A stretch of 64,000 bases of DNA from Lactobacillus sp. ESL0791 (GTDB taxonomy: Bacteria > Bacillota > Bacilli > Lactobacillales > Lactobacillaceae): assembly GCF_029433255.1 (NCBI RefSeq), contig NZ_JAQTHU010000001.1:558001-622000 (forward strand), read 5' to 3'. The translations under genes were made by a program, and so were the position numbers. The notes under the pieces were generated by a model. It worked only from the letters and a program-made list of their open reading frames with translations, was not told where the DNA came from and did no database searches. Shown one piece after another: positions 25,342-33,078 of the stretch (its first letter is position 1; each line of letters starts with the position of its first letter).

Positions 25342-26295
25342 ATGAAAAAGAATTGGAAATACATTTTAGCCTGGCTGCTGATTATGATTGCGGGCTTTTG
25401 CCTGATTGATGCTCTAATTGCGGTTGGGGTAATTGACAACTTTATTGAAAACATGCTGGTAACGATCGGCATTAATATCATTTTGGCAACAGGACTAAAC
25501 CTGATTATCGGCTTTAGCGGGCAATTTTCATTGGGCCACGCCGGTTTTATGGCGATTGGTGCTTATGCGACGGCAATTATCACGCAGCGCATGGACAGCA
25601 ATCTCGGCTTTCTCATTTCGCTGATTGTGGGAATGATTTTGTCAATTATCGTGGCTTTGATTGTTGGTTTTGCGACTTTGCGTCTGCGCGGCGATTATTT
25701 GGCAATTGCCACGCTGGGAGCTGCGGAAATTATCCGCAACGTGATCAATAATTTGAAGATTACCGGCGGTTCAAGCGGGATGTTTAATATTCCCCAATAT
25801 TGTACCTGGGCCACGGTTTATGTCTTGGTCTGCCTGACTACGATTGTTTTACTGAACTTTGTCCGTTCCCGCAGCGGCCGGGCAATCAAGGCTGTGCGCG
25901 AAGACGATATTGCTGCTGAAGCAATGGGCATCAACACAACCAAGTGGAAACTTGCTGCTTTTGTCCTAGGTGCAGCGACTGCGGCTATTGCTGGCGGCCT
26001 TCACGCATCTTACCTGCAGACAATTGCCCCAAGTGATTTCGGCATTATGGAGTCAATCTCAATTTTGGTGATTGTTGTCTTGGGCGGTGTCGGCAGCATG
26101 ACCGGGACCTTTCTTGCAGCGATTGTTTTGGGTATTTTGGATACGGTTCTGCAGAACTTCGGTGCTTTAAGAATGGTGATTTACGCTGCTGCCCTAATTT
26201 TGATCATGATCTTTAAACCGTCTGGCCTTTTAGGCAACCGGGAATTATCATTAAAGAAGTTGGGTCAGCACTTTACCAGGAAGCAGAGGAGTTAG
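25342..26295 (+). CDS. livM: branched-chain amino acid ABC transporter permease LivM
   Basis: 317-aa partner permease. GFSGQFSLGHAGFMAIGAYA and the coupling segment GRAIKAVREDDIAAEAMGI are typical of LivM. RBS AGGTGGCAAA. It follows livH by 8 bp and precedes livG by 3 bp. Confidence 0.94.
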   Translation: MKKNWKYILAWLLIMIAGFCLIDALIAVGVIDNFIENMLVTIGINIILATGLNLIIGFSGQFSLGHAGFMAIGAYATAIITQRMDSNLGFLISLIVGMILSIIVALIVGFATLRLRGDYLAIATLGAAEIIRNVINNLKITGGSSGMFNIPQYCTWATVYVLVCLTTIVLLNFVRSRSGRAIKAVREDDIAAEAMGINTTKWKLAAFVLGAATAAIAGGLHASYLQTIAPSDFGIMESISILVIVVLGGVGSMTGTFLAAIVLGILDTVLQNFGALRMVIYAAALILIMIFKPSGLLGNRELSLKKLGQHFTRKQRS

Positions 26296-26298
26296 CGC

Positions 26299-27081
26299 AT
26301 GAAACATTTACTTGAAGTTGACCATGTTGTAAAAAAGTTTGGCGGACTAGTTGCCGTTAATGATGTGTCGCTGTATTTAGATGCTAATGAATTGATTGCT
26401 TTGATTGGCCCGAACGGTGCCGGGAAAACGACGCTGTTTAATCTGTTAACGGGGATGGTGACACCAACAAGCGGAAAAATAACCTTGAACACGGAACACC
26501 ATTCGTATGATTTAACGCGTAAGACGGCGACGCAAATTGCAGACTTAGGTTTATCCCGAACCTTTCAAAATATTCGTCTTTTTAAGGACTTGACTGTTTT
26601 GGACAATGTCTTAACGGCAATGACCAACAAGTATCATGAAGGCTTTTTGACGACAGTATTACGCTTACCCAGTTTCTACCGGACTGAGCAGGAAATGAAG
26701 ACCGCCGCACAGAAGTTACTGAAAATTTTTGACCTGGAAAATGAGCAGACGACGTTAGCCAAGAATCTGCCGTACGGAACGCAGCGCCGCCTGGAAATTG
26801 TGCGGGCCCTGGCTACTCAGCCGAAGATTCTGTTTTTGGATGAACCAGCTGCAGGGATGAACCCGGAAGAAACTGCTGATTTAACGGATTTGATCAAGTA
26901 TATTCAAAAAGAATTCAAGATCACGGTGTTACTGATTGAACATGATATGTCGCTGGTAATGAATCTGGCGCAGCGAATTTATGTTCTGGATCAAGGGCAA
27001 GTTTTGGCTGCCGGAAAGCCGGAAAAGATCAAGGCTGATCCGGCAGTTATCAAAGCATACTTGGGAGAGGGTGACGATTAG
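26299..27081 (+). CDS. livG: branched-chain amino acid ABC transporter ATPase LivG
   Basis: 260-aa ABC ATPase. Walker A GPNGAGKTT, the Liv-type GLSRTFQNIRLFKDL segment, a variant signature LPYGTQRRLE (Liv ATPases often have YGxQRRLE) and Walker B ILFLDEPAAGMNP. It drives uptake together with LivF. Ends directly at the livF start. Confidence 0.94.
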   Translation: MKHLLEVDHVVKKFGGLVAVNDVSLYLDANELIALIGPNGAGKTTLFNLLTGMVTPTSGKITLNTEHHSYDLTRKTATQIADLGLSRTFQNIRLFKDLTVLDNVLTAMTNKYHEGFLTTVLRLPSFYRTEQEMKTAAQKLLKIFDLENEQTTLAKNLPYGTQRRLEIVRALATQPKILFLDEPAAGMNPEETADLTDLIKYIQKEFKITVLLIEHDMSLVMNLAQRIYVLDQGQVLAAGKPEKIKADPAVIKAYLGEGDD

Positions 27082-27792
27082 ATGGCAATGCTTGAAGTTA
27101 AGGATTTACATGTCAATTACGGAGTTATTCAGGCGGTCAAAGGCGTCAGCTTTGAAATCAATAAGGGCGAGATTGTTTCCCTTATTGGTGCCAACGGTGC
27201 CGGTAAATCAACAATTGTTAAGACAATTTCTGGATTGCTCAAGCCTAAGGAAGGCACGATCGTTTACCAGGATCAGGAAATTCAAAAGATGAAGGCGCCG
27301 CAGATTGTTGCGGCTGGAATCTCCCAGGTTGCTGAAGGGAGGCACATCTTTTCCGGAATGACGGTTTTAGAAAATTTGCAAATGGGTGCTTTTTTACAGC
27401 ATAACCGAACAGAAACACTCGCCACCTATAAAGAAGTTTTCGAGCGCTTTCCCATTTTGAAACAACGGCAAAATCAGGATGCGGCCACGTTGTCCGGTGG
27501 TGAGCAGCAGATGCTCGCGATGGGGCGGGCGTTGATGGCCAGGCCAAAACTGCTGCTTTTGGATGAGCCCTCAATGGGTTTGTCACCGCTCTTTATTCAA
27601 GAAATTTTTACAATTATTCAAGAATTAAATAAAAAGGGCACAACTATTTTATTGATTGAGCAAAATGCCAAGCAGGCGCTGGCAATTGCGGACCGCGGTT
27701 ATGTGCTGGCAACGGGCAACGTCCAGCTGACCGGAACCGGTGCTGAATTGCTGGCAAATCCTGACGTTCAGCGTGTTTACTTTGGTGGCTAA
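27082..27792 (+). CDS. livF: branched-chain amino acid ABC transporter ATPase LivF
   Basis: 236-aa ABC ATPase: GANGAGKST, QVAEGRHIFSGMTVLENL (Liv-type), SGGEQQM, LLLDEPSMGLSP. RBS GGAGAGGG within livG. Last gene of the operon, followed by a terminator. Confidence 0.94.
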   Translation: MAMLEVKDLHVNYGVIQAVKGVSFEINKGEIVSLIGANGAGKSTIVKTISGLLKPKEGTIVYQDQEIQKMKAPQIVAAGISQVAEGRHIFSGMTVLENLQMGAFLQHNRTETLATYKEVFERFPILKQRQNQDAATLSGGEQQMLAMGRALMARPKLLLLDEPSMGLSPLFIQEIFTIIQELNKKGTTILLIEQNAKQALAIADRGYVLATGNVQLTGTGAELLANPDVQRVYFGG

Positions 27793-27854
27793 TATTATAG
27801 TAGAAAAAATACTGATTAACACAGTGAACCGAATATTTATAATTTAAAAAGATG

Positions 27855-27895
27855 AGAAAGAGGAAGACCATCTAGTATGATTTTCCTCTTTTATA
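27855..27895. terminator. bidirectional terminator after livF
   Basis: AAAGAGGAA (27857-27865) pairs with TTCCTCTTT (27883-27891), A and T runs on both sides; shared with the minus-strand dxs-like gene. Confidence 0.75.
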
Positions 27896-27914
27896 TCTAA
27901 TAATTACGGAATAT

Positions 27915-29657
27915 TTATTTTAGTACTTGCTGGGTATCAGCGATAATTTGCGGAACCGTCAAGTGATTTTCTTTGTAAAGCTGATCAAGTGGTGTTTGAT
28001 CGGTGTAGACACGCTTTTGCCCGTAGTTAAGAACTTTTACAGCGGATTTTCCTAAATATGATGCGATTTTTTGACCAAAGCCGCCATCAAGAACATCATC
28101 CTCCAAGGTAATGATCAGCTGGTGAGTCTGCGCTAGTTGCGCCAATGTCTTTTTGTCTAAAATATTGGCAGACAGGGGATTGACCAAGGTTGCGCCAAGC
28201 TGGCTGGCAGCTTCTTGTCCCAACGGATAAAAGTCGCCCAAAGCCAAAACCGCCACCTTTTTTCCTGGCTTAACCTGGTAGTTGATTTCGGAATAATCTG
28301 TTAGGGTGCCAGTCAAATTATCTTCAGGAACTGCTTGGGCGGGCATCTTAATTGCTACCGGACGCTGCCGCTGCCTGATTGCCCAGTGCATCATTGCCTT
28401 TTCTTCTGCAAGCGTGGTTGGCGCAAGATAAAGCCAATTGGGTAAGTTACTAAGCAGTACTTGATCAAACAGGCCGAGGTGCGTTTTAGGTTGATTGGAA
28501 ATGCCGCTGCGGCCAACCATCATTACTACGGGTAAATTATTGGCGGCAACATCATGAGACAGCTGGTCAAATGCCCGCTGCAGGAAGCTAGCATTTTCAA
28601 ACAGCACCGGAATGCCGCCCTCTTTGGCAAAGCCGGCAGCCACGGCGATTGAGTCTTGCTCAGCAATCCCGACATCAAGATAGTTTTCTGGATAATTAAT
28701 TTTGATTTCATCTAAGGAGAAATTAGCCGGGATCGCGGCATTGATGGCCATAATTTTTTGTCCGGCAGTAATTTCGTCTTTGAGAACATCAATTGCGACA
28801 GAATTTGCATCTGCTTTTGTTTTGTTGCTCGTTTTACCTGAAAGTAAGTCGGCTGAAGCCCAGTGATAGTGCTCCTCATCTTTAAGTGCAGGCGCAAACC
28901 CCTTGCCTTTCAGCGTGTTAATGTGCAGTACAACGGGGTGATCAATATTTTTGACAGCTTTAAATGCGGCGATCATTGCTTCAAGGCTATTACCATCGGC
29001 AACGTAGCGGTAATCAAAGCCCATCGCCGTGAAGGGATTCTCAGGGCTGGTGCCGTTTGAAGCGCGCAGCTTTTTGAGAGCAGTAACCAAGCCGCCGACA
29101 TTTTTATCAATTGACCATTGGTTGTCGTTGACAACAATGACTAGGTTGCCTTTTTCCCGTGCAGCATTGTTAAAACCCTCAAAGGCCAGTCCACCGGTCA
29201 TTGCACCGTCACCAATTAGGGCCATGATGTTTTCGTGACCGCCCAGCAAGTCGCGTGCTTTAGCCATGCCTGTGGCCAATGCAATTGAAGTTGAAGTGTG
29301 GCCGATGGCAAAATAATCGTAGGGACTTTCTTCGGGATCGGTATATGGGCCAACGTCCTGATAGTGTTCCGGATCCAGCCAGGCTTGTGCGCGTCCCGTT
29401 AACATTTTATGGGGATAACTTTGGTGGGAAACGTCCCAGATAATCTTGTCCTTGGGTGCGTTAAAAACATAGTGATAAGCAATTGTGGCTTCGACAATTC
29501 CCAGGTCTGGACCTAAATGCCCGCCAAGTGCAGTATCTTTTTCAATGATTAGGGTGCGAATTTCTTTGGCTAACTGTTGCAATTGTGTTAGTGATAATTT
29601 TTTTAAATCGGTGGGGCCGGAAATTTTATTTAATAAGTAGTTTGGGTGCTGATTCAT
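27915..29657 (-). CDS. dxs: 1-deoxy-D-xylulose-5-phosphate synthase-like thiamine diphosphate enzyme
   Basis: 580-aa transketolase-fold enzyme, slightly shorter than usual DXS (~620). DXS blocks are strong: GHLGPDLGIVEATIAYHYVF, DKIIWDVSHQSYPHKMLTGR, AIGHTSTSIALATGMA, GDGAMTGG with the ThDP-binding continuation NDNQWSID, and a C-terminal domain with AEQDSIAVAAGFA. DXS condenses pyruvate and glyceraldehyde 3-phosphate to DXP. Lactobacilli normally make isoprenoids by the mevalonate route, so DXP would serve thiamine or other use, or the specificity differs. No other MEP gene is present. RBS AAGGAG. Confidence 0.8.
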   Translation of the reverse strand: MNQHPNYLLNKISGPTDLKKLSLTQLQQLAKEIRTLIIEKDTALGGHLGPDLGIVEATIAYHYVFNAPKDKIIWDVSHQSYPHKMLTGRAQAWLDPEHYQDVGPYTDPEESPYDYFAIGHTSTSIALATGMAKARDLLGGHENIMALIGDGAMTGGLAFEGFNNAAREKGNLVIVVNDNQWSIDKNVGGLVTALKKLRASNGTSPENPFTAMGFDYRYVADGNSLEAMIAAFKAVKNIDHPVVLHINTLKGKGFAPALKDEEHYHWASADLLSGKTSNKTKADANSVAIDVLKDEITAGQKIMAINAAIPANFSLDEIKINYPENYLDVGIAEQDSIAVAAGFAKEGGIPVLFENASFLQRAFDQLSHDVAANNLPVVMMVGRSGISNQPKTHLGLFDQVLLSNLPNWLYLAPTTLAEEKAMMHWAIRQRQRPVAIKMPAQAVPEDNLTGTLTDYSEINYQVKPGKKVAVLALGDFYPLGQEAASQLGATLVNPLSANILDKKTLAQLAQTHQLIITLEDDVLDGGFGQKIASYLGKSAVKVLNYGQKRVYTDQTPLDQLYKENHLTVPQIIADTQQVLK

Positions 29658-29767
29658 GATTGTTCTCCTTAACTGGTAAATAAGATGATTGTTATAATTA
29701 ACTTCACTTCATTATATATCTATTTTGTTTGTCTGGCGTTCTGATTCTAACCAATTGTTTCAAATAT

Positions 29768-29796
29768 TTGCCAGTTTATAAAAAATTGATTATAAT
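29768..29796 (+). promoter_or_regulatory. strong promoter in intergenic region
   Basis: TTGCCA (29768-29773), 17-bp spacer, TATAAT (29791-29796). No ORF starts within 200 bp before the terminator at ~29976, so it probably drives an RNA. Confidence 0.7.
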
Positions 29797-29802
29797 CATA
29801 GT

Positions 29803-29978
29803 AAAGGTTTGATTAGTACCTAGCCAAAAGTTATTGTTAAATCTGTGCGTTTAACGTTAGGTTAAGCTCTTTAGCCTTAAAAGAGATATGGTTGCTGCAT
29901 TTGTTAATGTAGCGTAAACTGTGTGGCTCAGTTAAAAACTGATTAAGCGTGTCACTTTAAGGGTGATGCGTTTTTTGT
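29803..29978 (+). ncRNA. candidate structured small RNA, ~175 nt
   Basis: It lies between a good promoter and an intrinsic terminator. Hairpins: GTTAAA/TTTAAC around 29837-29856, CTCTTT/AAAGAG around 29867-29886, GCTGCAT/ATGTAGC around 29894-29914, TCAGTT/AACTGA around 29928-29942. AGCCA near the 5' end can pair with TGGCT at ~29923, closing a multibranch. The terminator (29945-29976) is a stem with several G-U pairs and a T6 tail. I do not recognise the family; not SRP, tmRNA or RNase P. It might alternatively be the 5' leader of the next gene. Confidence 0.5.
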
Positions 29979-30004
29979 TTGTTTCACGATGGAAAGAAAT
30001 ATAG

Positions 30005-30445
30005 ATGTCAGAAATACCACATAATCTTTTCAGAAAATATAACCCTAAAACAAATAAATTGCTTAAGTATCATATGAAAGACTTAAAAAGCTCATATTTG
30101 TTTTTAGAAAAAGAAGTGTTTCCGTATTTTTTTACTAGTATTAAAGTTAAGGTAACGAAAGATATGCAAATTAGTTATTCTTTTGAATATGACGGCTTCG
30201 TGTCTACAAAAAGTAAAATTATAGCGATTGGACTAAAACATACAAGTTCAGATTTATTTGTATCTAAAACTTTGCTGAATTTGCATTCTATGAAAAAAGA
30301 ATTGGACGGACAAAGCATTCATCTCTTATTAAGACAAGACAAAACAAAGCAACTAAAAATATCAAAATTGTTGATACAGATCAAAAAATTTCAAGTATCC
30401 AGTTGGAGCGCTTCTTTTGAAAGCTATCATGTATGCTTTATTTAA
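30005..30445 (+). CDS. hypothetical protein, AT-rich
   Basis: 146-aa protein of unknown function, Lys/Phe/Ser rich (MSEIPHNLFRKYNPKTNKLL...). No membrane segment or motif recognised. It has only a weak ribosome binding site (GGAAAG) and its DNA is AT-richer than neighbours, which suggests recent acquisition. It stands between the candidate RNA and rpmG. Confidence 0.5.
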   Translation: MSEIPHNLFRKYNPKTNKLLKYHMKDLKSSYLFLEKEVFPYFFTSIKVKVTKDMQISYSFEYDGFVSTKSKIIAIGLKHTSSDLFVSKTLLNLHSMKKELDGQSIHLLLRQDKTKQLKISKLLIQIKKFQVSSWSASFESYHVCFI

Positions 30446-30658
30446 ACTAGTAAGTTATTTGTGCCATAATTTTCTTTATTTGTGGTTATGGTCATAGTGA
30501 AAAGAATTATTTTGTTGATGAAAGATCAAAAACAATATCAAGTCATTAAATAGTTAGTTGAACATCATGGCAATAAGAAGCTGCGATTCAAGGTATTTTT
30601 AAAATAATTGCTTGATTAGCAAATTTTTGCTAAAATAAAGAAGTTTAGGAGTGAGATT

Positions 30659-30808
30659 ATGGCAGTAAAAAAGGCGGCCTTAGCCTGCAGCGAATGCGGC
30701 GCGCGTAATTATTCAATCACCGCAAGCCAAAATCGCACCAAGCGGCTTGAGTTGAATAAATTCTGTAAGCATTGTGGAAAAAAGACGTTGCATAAGGAAA
30801 CGAGGTAG
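30659..30808 (+). CDS. rpmG: 50S ribosomal protein L33
   Basis: 49-aa zinc-type L33: CSEC and CKHC are the two cysteine pairs. RBS TTAGGAG. First gene of rpmG-secE, as in Bacillus. Confidence 0.9.
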   Translation: MAVKKAALACSECGARNYSITASQNRTKRLELNKFCKHCGKKTLHKETR

Positions 30809-30812
30809 GGCA

Positions 30813-30983
30813 TTGTTTAAGTTTTTGAAGAGCGTTGGACACGAAATGAAGTTGGTAAGCTGGCCAAGTGCTAAGCAGAATCGTCACGATACAATAATTG
30901 TTATCGTAGTATCGATTTTGTTTGCAATTTATTTGGGTGCTTTGGACTGGCTGTTTACCAGTCTTGCACAGTGGTTTTTATAA
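30813..30983 (+). CDS. secE: preprotein translocase subunit SecE
   Basis: 56-aa single-span SecE: LKSVGHEMKLVSWPSAKQNR is the conserved cytoplasmic amphipathic block, then one membrane helix. TTG at 30813, 4 bp after rpmG, with GAGGTAGGG upstream; a longer frame from 30774 runs into rpmG and is rejected. Confidence 0.9.
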   Translation: MFKFLKSVGHEMKLVSWPSAKQNRHDTIIVIVVSILFAIYLGALDWLFTSLAQWFL

Positions 30984-31009
30984 TCATAGAAATAATTGTT
31001 GATCAGTGC

Positions 31010-31059
31010 TATAATTTAAGCAAGTTGAAAAGCCCTCGTGTATTTTTGGAGGCTTTTTT
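31010..31059 (+). promoter_or_regulatory. -10 box and hairpin between secE and nusG
   Basis: TATAAT at 31010-31015 precedes by about 12 bp a hairpin (AAAAGCC 31028-31034 with GGCTTTTT) followed by a T run. As it lies between the promoter and nusG it may terminate part of nusG transcripts, or only end rpmG-secE transcripts. Confidence 0.45.
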
Positions 31060-31091
31060 ATTTGGCAAAAATTCAAGGAGAGAAAATAATA

Positions 31092-31640
31092 ATGGTAGAA
31101 ACAGCAAAAAAACAATGGTTTGTTCTGCACACTTATGCGGGTTATGAAGACAAAGTCAAGTCTGATCTGCTTTCGCGTGCGCAAAGCATGGGGATGCAGG
31201 ACTATATTTTTCGAGTGATGGTGCCGGAACAAGAAAAAATTGAAAAGGTCCGCGGCAAAAAAGAAGCGGTTGAGGAAAAAATCTTCCCCGGCTATGTCTT
31301 GGTTGAAATGGTGATGACCGATGAAAGCTGGTTCGTTGTCAGAAACACGCCCAACGTTACGGGGTTTGTCGGTTCACACGGTGGTGGGTCGAAGCCGTCG
31401 CCGCTGCTTGATGACGAGATTAACCGCTTATTGCGGCAGCAGGGCACACCTGCCAAACGGCCAGCCATCACTTTTGAAATTGGCGAGCGCGTAACGATCA
31501 TTGACGGTGCCTTTAACGGTGTGGTCGGCAAGATTACCGAAATTCAGCCGGACAAATACAAGTTATTTGTTTCTGTTGACATGTTTGGCCGGGCCACCAC
31601 AACCGAGCTTGATTATGATCAGGTTAAGAAAATTAATTAA
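31092..31640 (+). CDS. nusG: transcription termination/antitermination factor NusG
   Basis: 182-aa protein: NGN domain (QWFVLHTYAGYEDKVKSDL, FPGYVLVEM, VRNTPNVTGFVG) and C-terminal KOW domain (GERVTIIDGAFNGVVGKI). It binds RNA polymerase. ATG 31092 follows CAAGGAGAG; the frame from 31038 lies across the preceding hairpin and is rejected. Confidence 0.96.
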   Translation: MVETAKKQWFVLHTYAGYEDKVKSDLLSRAQSMGMQDYIFRVMVPEQEKIEKVRGKKEAVEEKIFPGYVLVEMVMTDESWFVVRNTPNVTGFVGSHGGGSKPSPLLDDEINRLLRQQGTPAKRPAITFEIGERVTIIDGAFNGVVGKITEIQPDKYKLFVSVDMFGRATTTELDYDQVKKIN

Positions 31641-31656
31641 GTAAAAACATGGGCTG

Positions 31657-31685
31657 TTGAATTTATTCGTAAACGATGATAAAAT
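31657..31685 (+). promoter_or_regulatory. promoter of rplK-rplA
   Basis: TTGAAT (31657-31662), 17-bp spacer, TAAAAT (31680-31685). Confidence 0.6.
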
Positions 31686-31768
31686 ACAACAGTACTTTTA
31701 TTATTGTGGGAGGAAAGAACGGAATCTTTCCATTTTAACCACATCACGGAATCAAGGAGGTTTTGACC

Positions 31769-32194
31769 GTGGCAAAAAAAGTTATTAACGTAGTTAAATT
31801 ACAAATTCCGGCCGGTGCTGCAACTCCTGCACCCCCAGTTGGTCCAGCTTTGGGTCAAGCAGGAATTAACATTGTTGGCTTTACAAAGGACTTCAATGCA
31901 AGAACTGCTGACCAAAAGGGTATGATTATTCCTGTAGTCATCACAGTATATGAAGATCGTTCATTCGAATTCATTACTAAGACACCGCCAGCAGCAGTGC
32001 TCTTGAAGCAAGCTGCTAAGATCAAGAAAGCTTCCGGTGAGCCGAACACAAAGAAAGTTGGTAAAGTAACCAAGGATCAAGTGAAGGAAATTGCCGAGAC
32101 CAAGATGAAGGATCTTAACGCTGCTGATATCGAAGCTGCTATGCGTATGGTTGAAGGTACCGCTAGAAGTATGGGTATCGAAGTCGAAGACTAA
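31769..32194 (+). CDS. rplK: 50S ribosomal protein L11
   Basis: 141 aa, full length. GTG start at 31769 ([15 protein letters not shown]...) with AAGGAGG 8 bp upstream; [15 protein letters not shown] is the L11 signature. Also the anchor of RelA-dependent signalling on the ribosome. Confidence 0.97.
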   Translation: MAKKVINVVKLQIPAGAATPAPPVGPALGQAGINIVGFTKDFNARTADQKGMIIPVVITVYEDRSFEFITKTPPAAVLLKQAAKIKKASGEPNTKKVGKVTKDQVKEIAETKMKDLNAADIEAAMRMVEGTARSMGIEVED

Positions 32195-32268
32195 TCCTGT
32201 TATTTATAACAATTTAGGTGGGAGAGTTAACGAAAACTTGTTTGACCACATATTAAGGAGGAAATCAC

Positions 32269-32961
32269 ATGCCAAAGCATGGTAAAAAATATTCGGATGC
32301 TGCTAAAAAAGTAGATTCAAAGAAATTATATTCGGTAGCAGATGCAATTAAGCTGGTGAAAGAGACTTCATATGCCAACTTTGATGCTTCAGTAGAAGTT
32401 TCATATAACTTGAGCGTTGACCCTAAGCAAGCCGACCAACAAATCCGTGGTTCACTTGTTTTGCCTAACGGTACCGGTAAGACACAAAAGGTTGTTGTGT
32501 TTGCTGAAGGTCCGCAAGCTGAGCAGGCTAAGGCAGCTGGCGCTGACGAAATCGGTTCAGATGACCTGGTAGAAAAAATTCAAAACGGGTACTTGGACTT
32601 TGATGTTGTAATCGCAACCCCAATGATGATGGCAAAGGTTGGTCGCTTGGGTCGGATTCTTGGGCCTAAAGGCTTAATGCCAAACCCGAAGACCGGTACG
32701 GTTACAATGGACATCGAAAAGGCCGTTAAGAACGTTAAGGCTGGTCAGGTTGAATACCGGGTTGACCGTCAAGCAGCGATTCATACGGCAATCGGTAAAG
32801 TTTCCTTTACTGATGAGCAATTAATTGAAAACTTTGATGCTTTGCGTGACGTCATTTTACGTGCACGTCCAGCATCAGCAAAGGGACAATACATTAAGAG
32901 TGTTGCAGTTGCTGCAACCTTTGGTCCTGGGATCAAACTGGACCCATTAAACTTGGACTAG
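32269..32961 (+). CDS. rplA: 50S ribosomal protein L1
   Basis: 230 aa; conserved [17 protein letters not shown] block near residue 130. Strong RBS AAGGAGGAAA. In many bacteria L1 represses its own rplK-rplA mRNA. Here the operon ends after rplA rather than running on to rplJ. Confidence 0.97.
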   Translation: MPKHGKKYSDAAKKVDSKKLYSVADAIKLVKETSYANFDASVEVSYNLSVDPKQADQQIRGSLVLPNGTGKTQKVVVFAEGPQAEQAKAAGADEIGSDDLVEKIQNGYLDFDVVIATPMMMAKVGRLGRILGPKGLMPNPKTGTVTMDIEKAVKNVKAGQVEYRVDRQAAIHTAIGKVSFTDEQLIENFDALRDVILRARPASAKGQYIKSVAVAATFGPGIKLDPLNLD

Positions 32962-33015
32962 TTTTTTATTAAATCACGTAATTAAAAAAACTGAGAAAAG
33001 CTCAGCTTTATAGGT

Positions 33016-33059
33016 AAGACTGATGGAGAATTATATTTCTCTGTTAGTCTTATTTTTTT
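33016..33059. terminator. terminator between rplA and the histidine kinase
   Basis: Long imperfect stem AAGACT...AGTCTT (33016-33051) followed by ATTTTTTT; another small hairpin CTGAG/CTCAG precedes it at 32991-33005. Confidence 0.8.
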
Positions 33060-33078
33060 GTACACTTTTTAAGTGTTG

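Noticed and set aside
30774..30812. Longer SecE starting inside rpmG
   Set aside because: The extension reads rpmG in another frame; the conserved SecE sequence starts at TTG 30813 with its own ribosome binding site.
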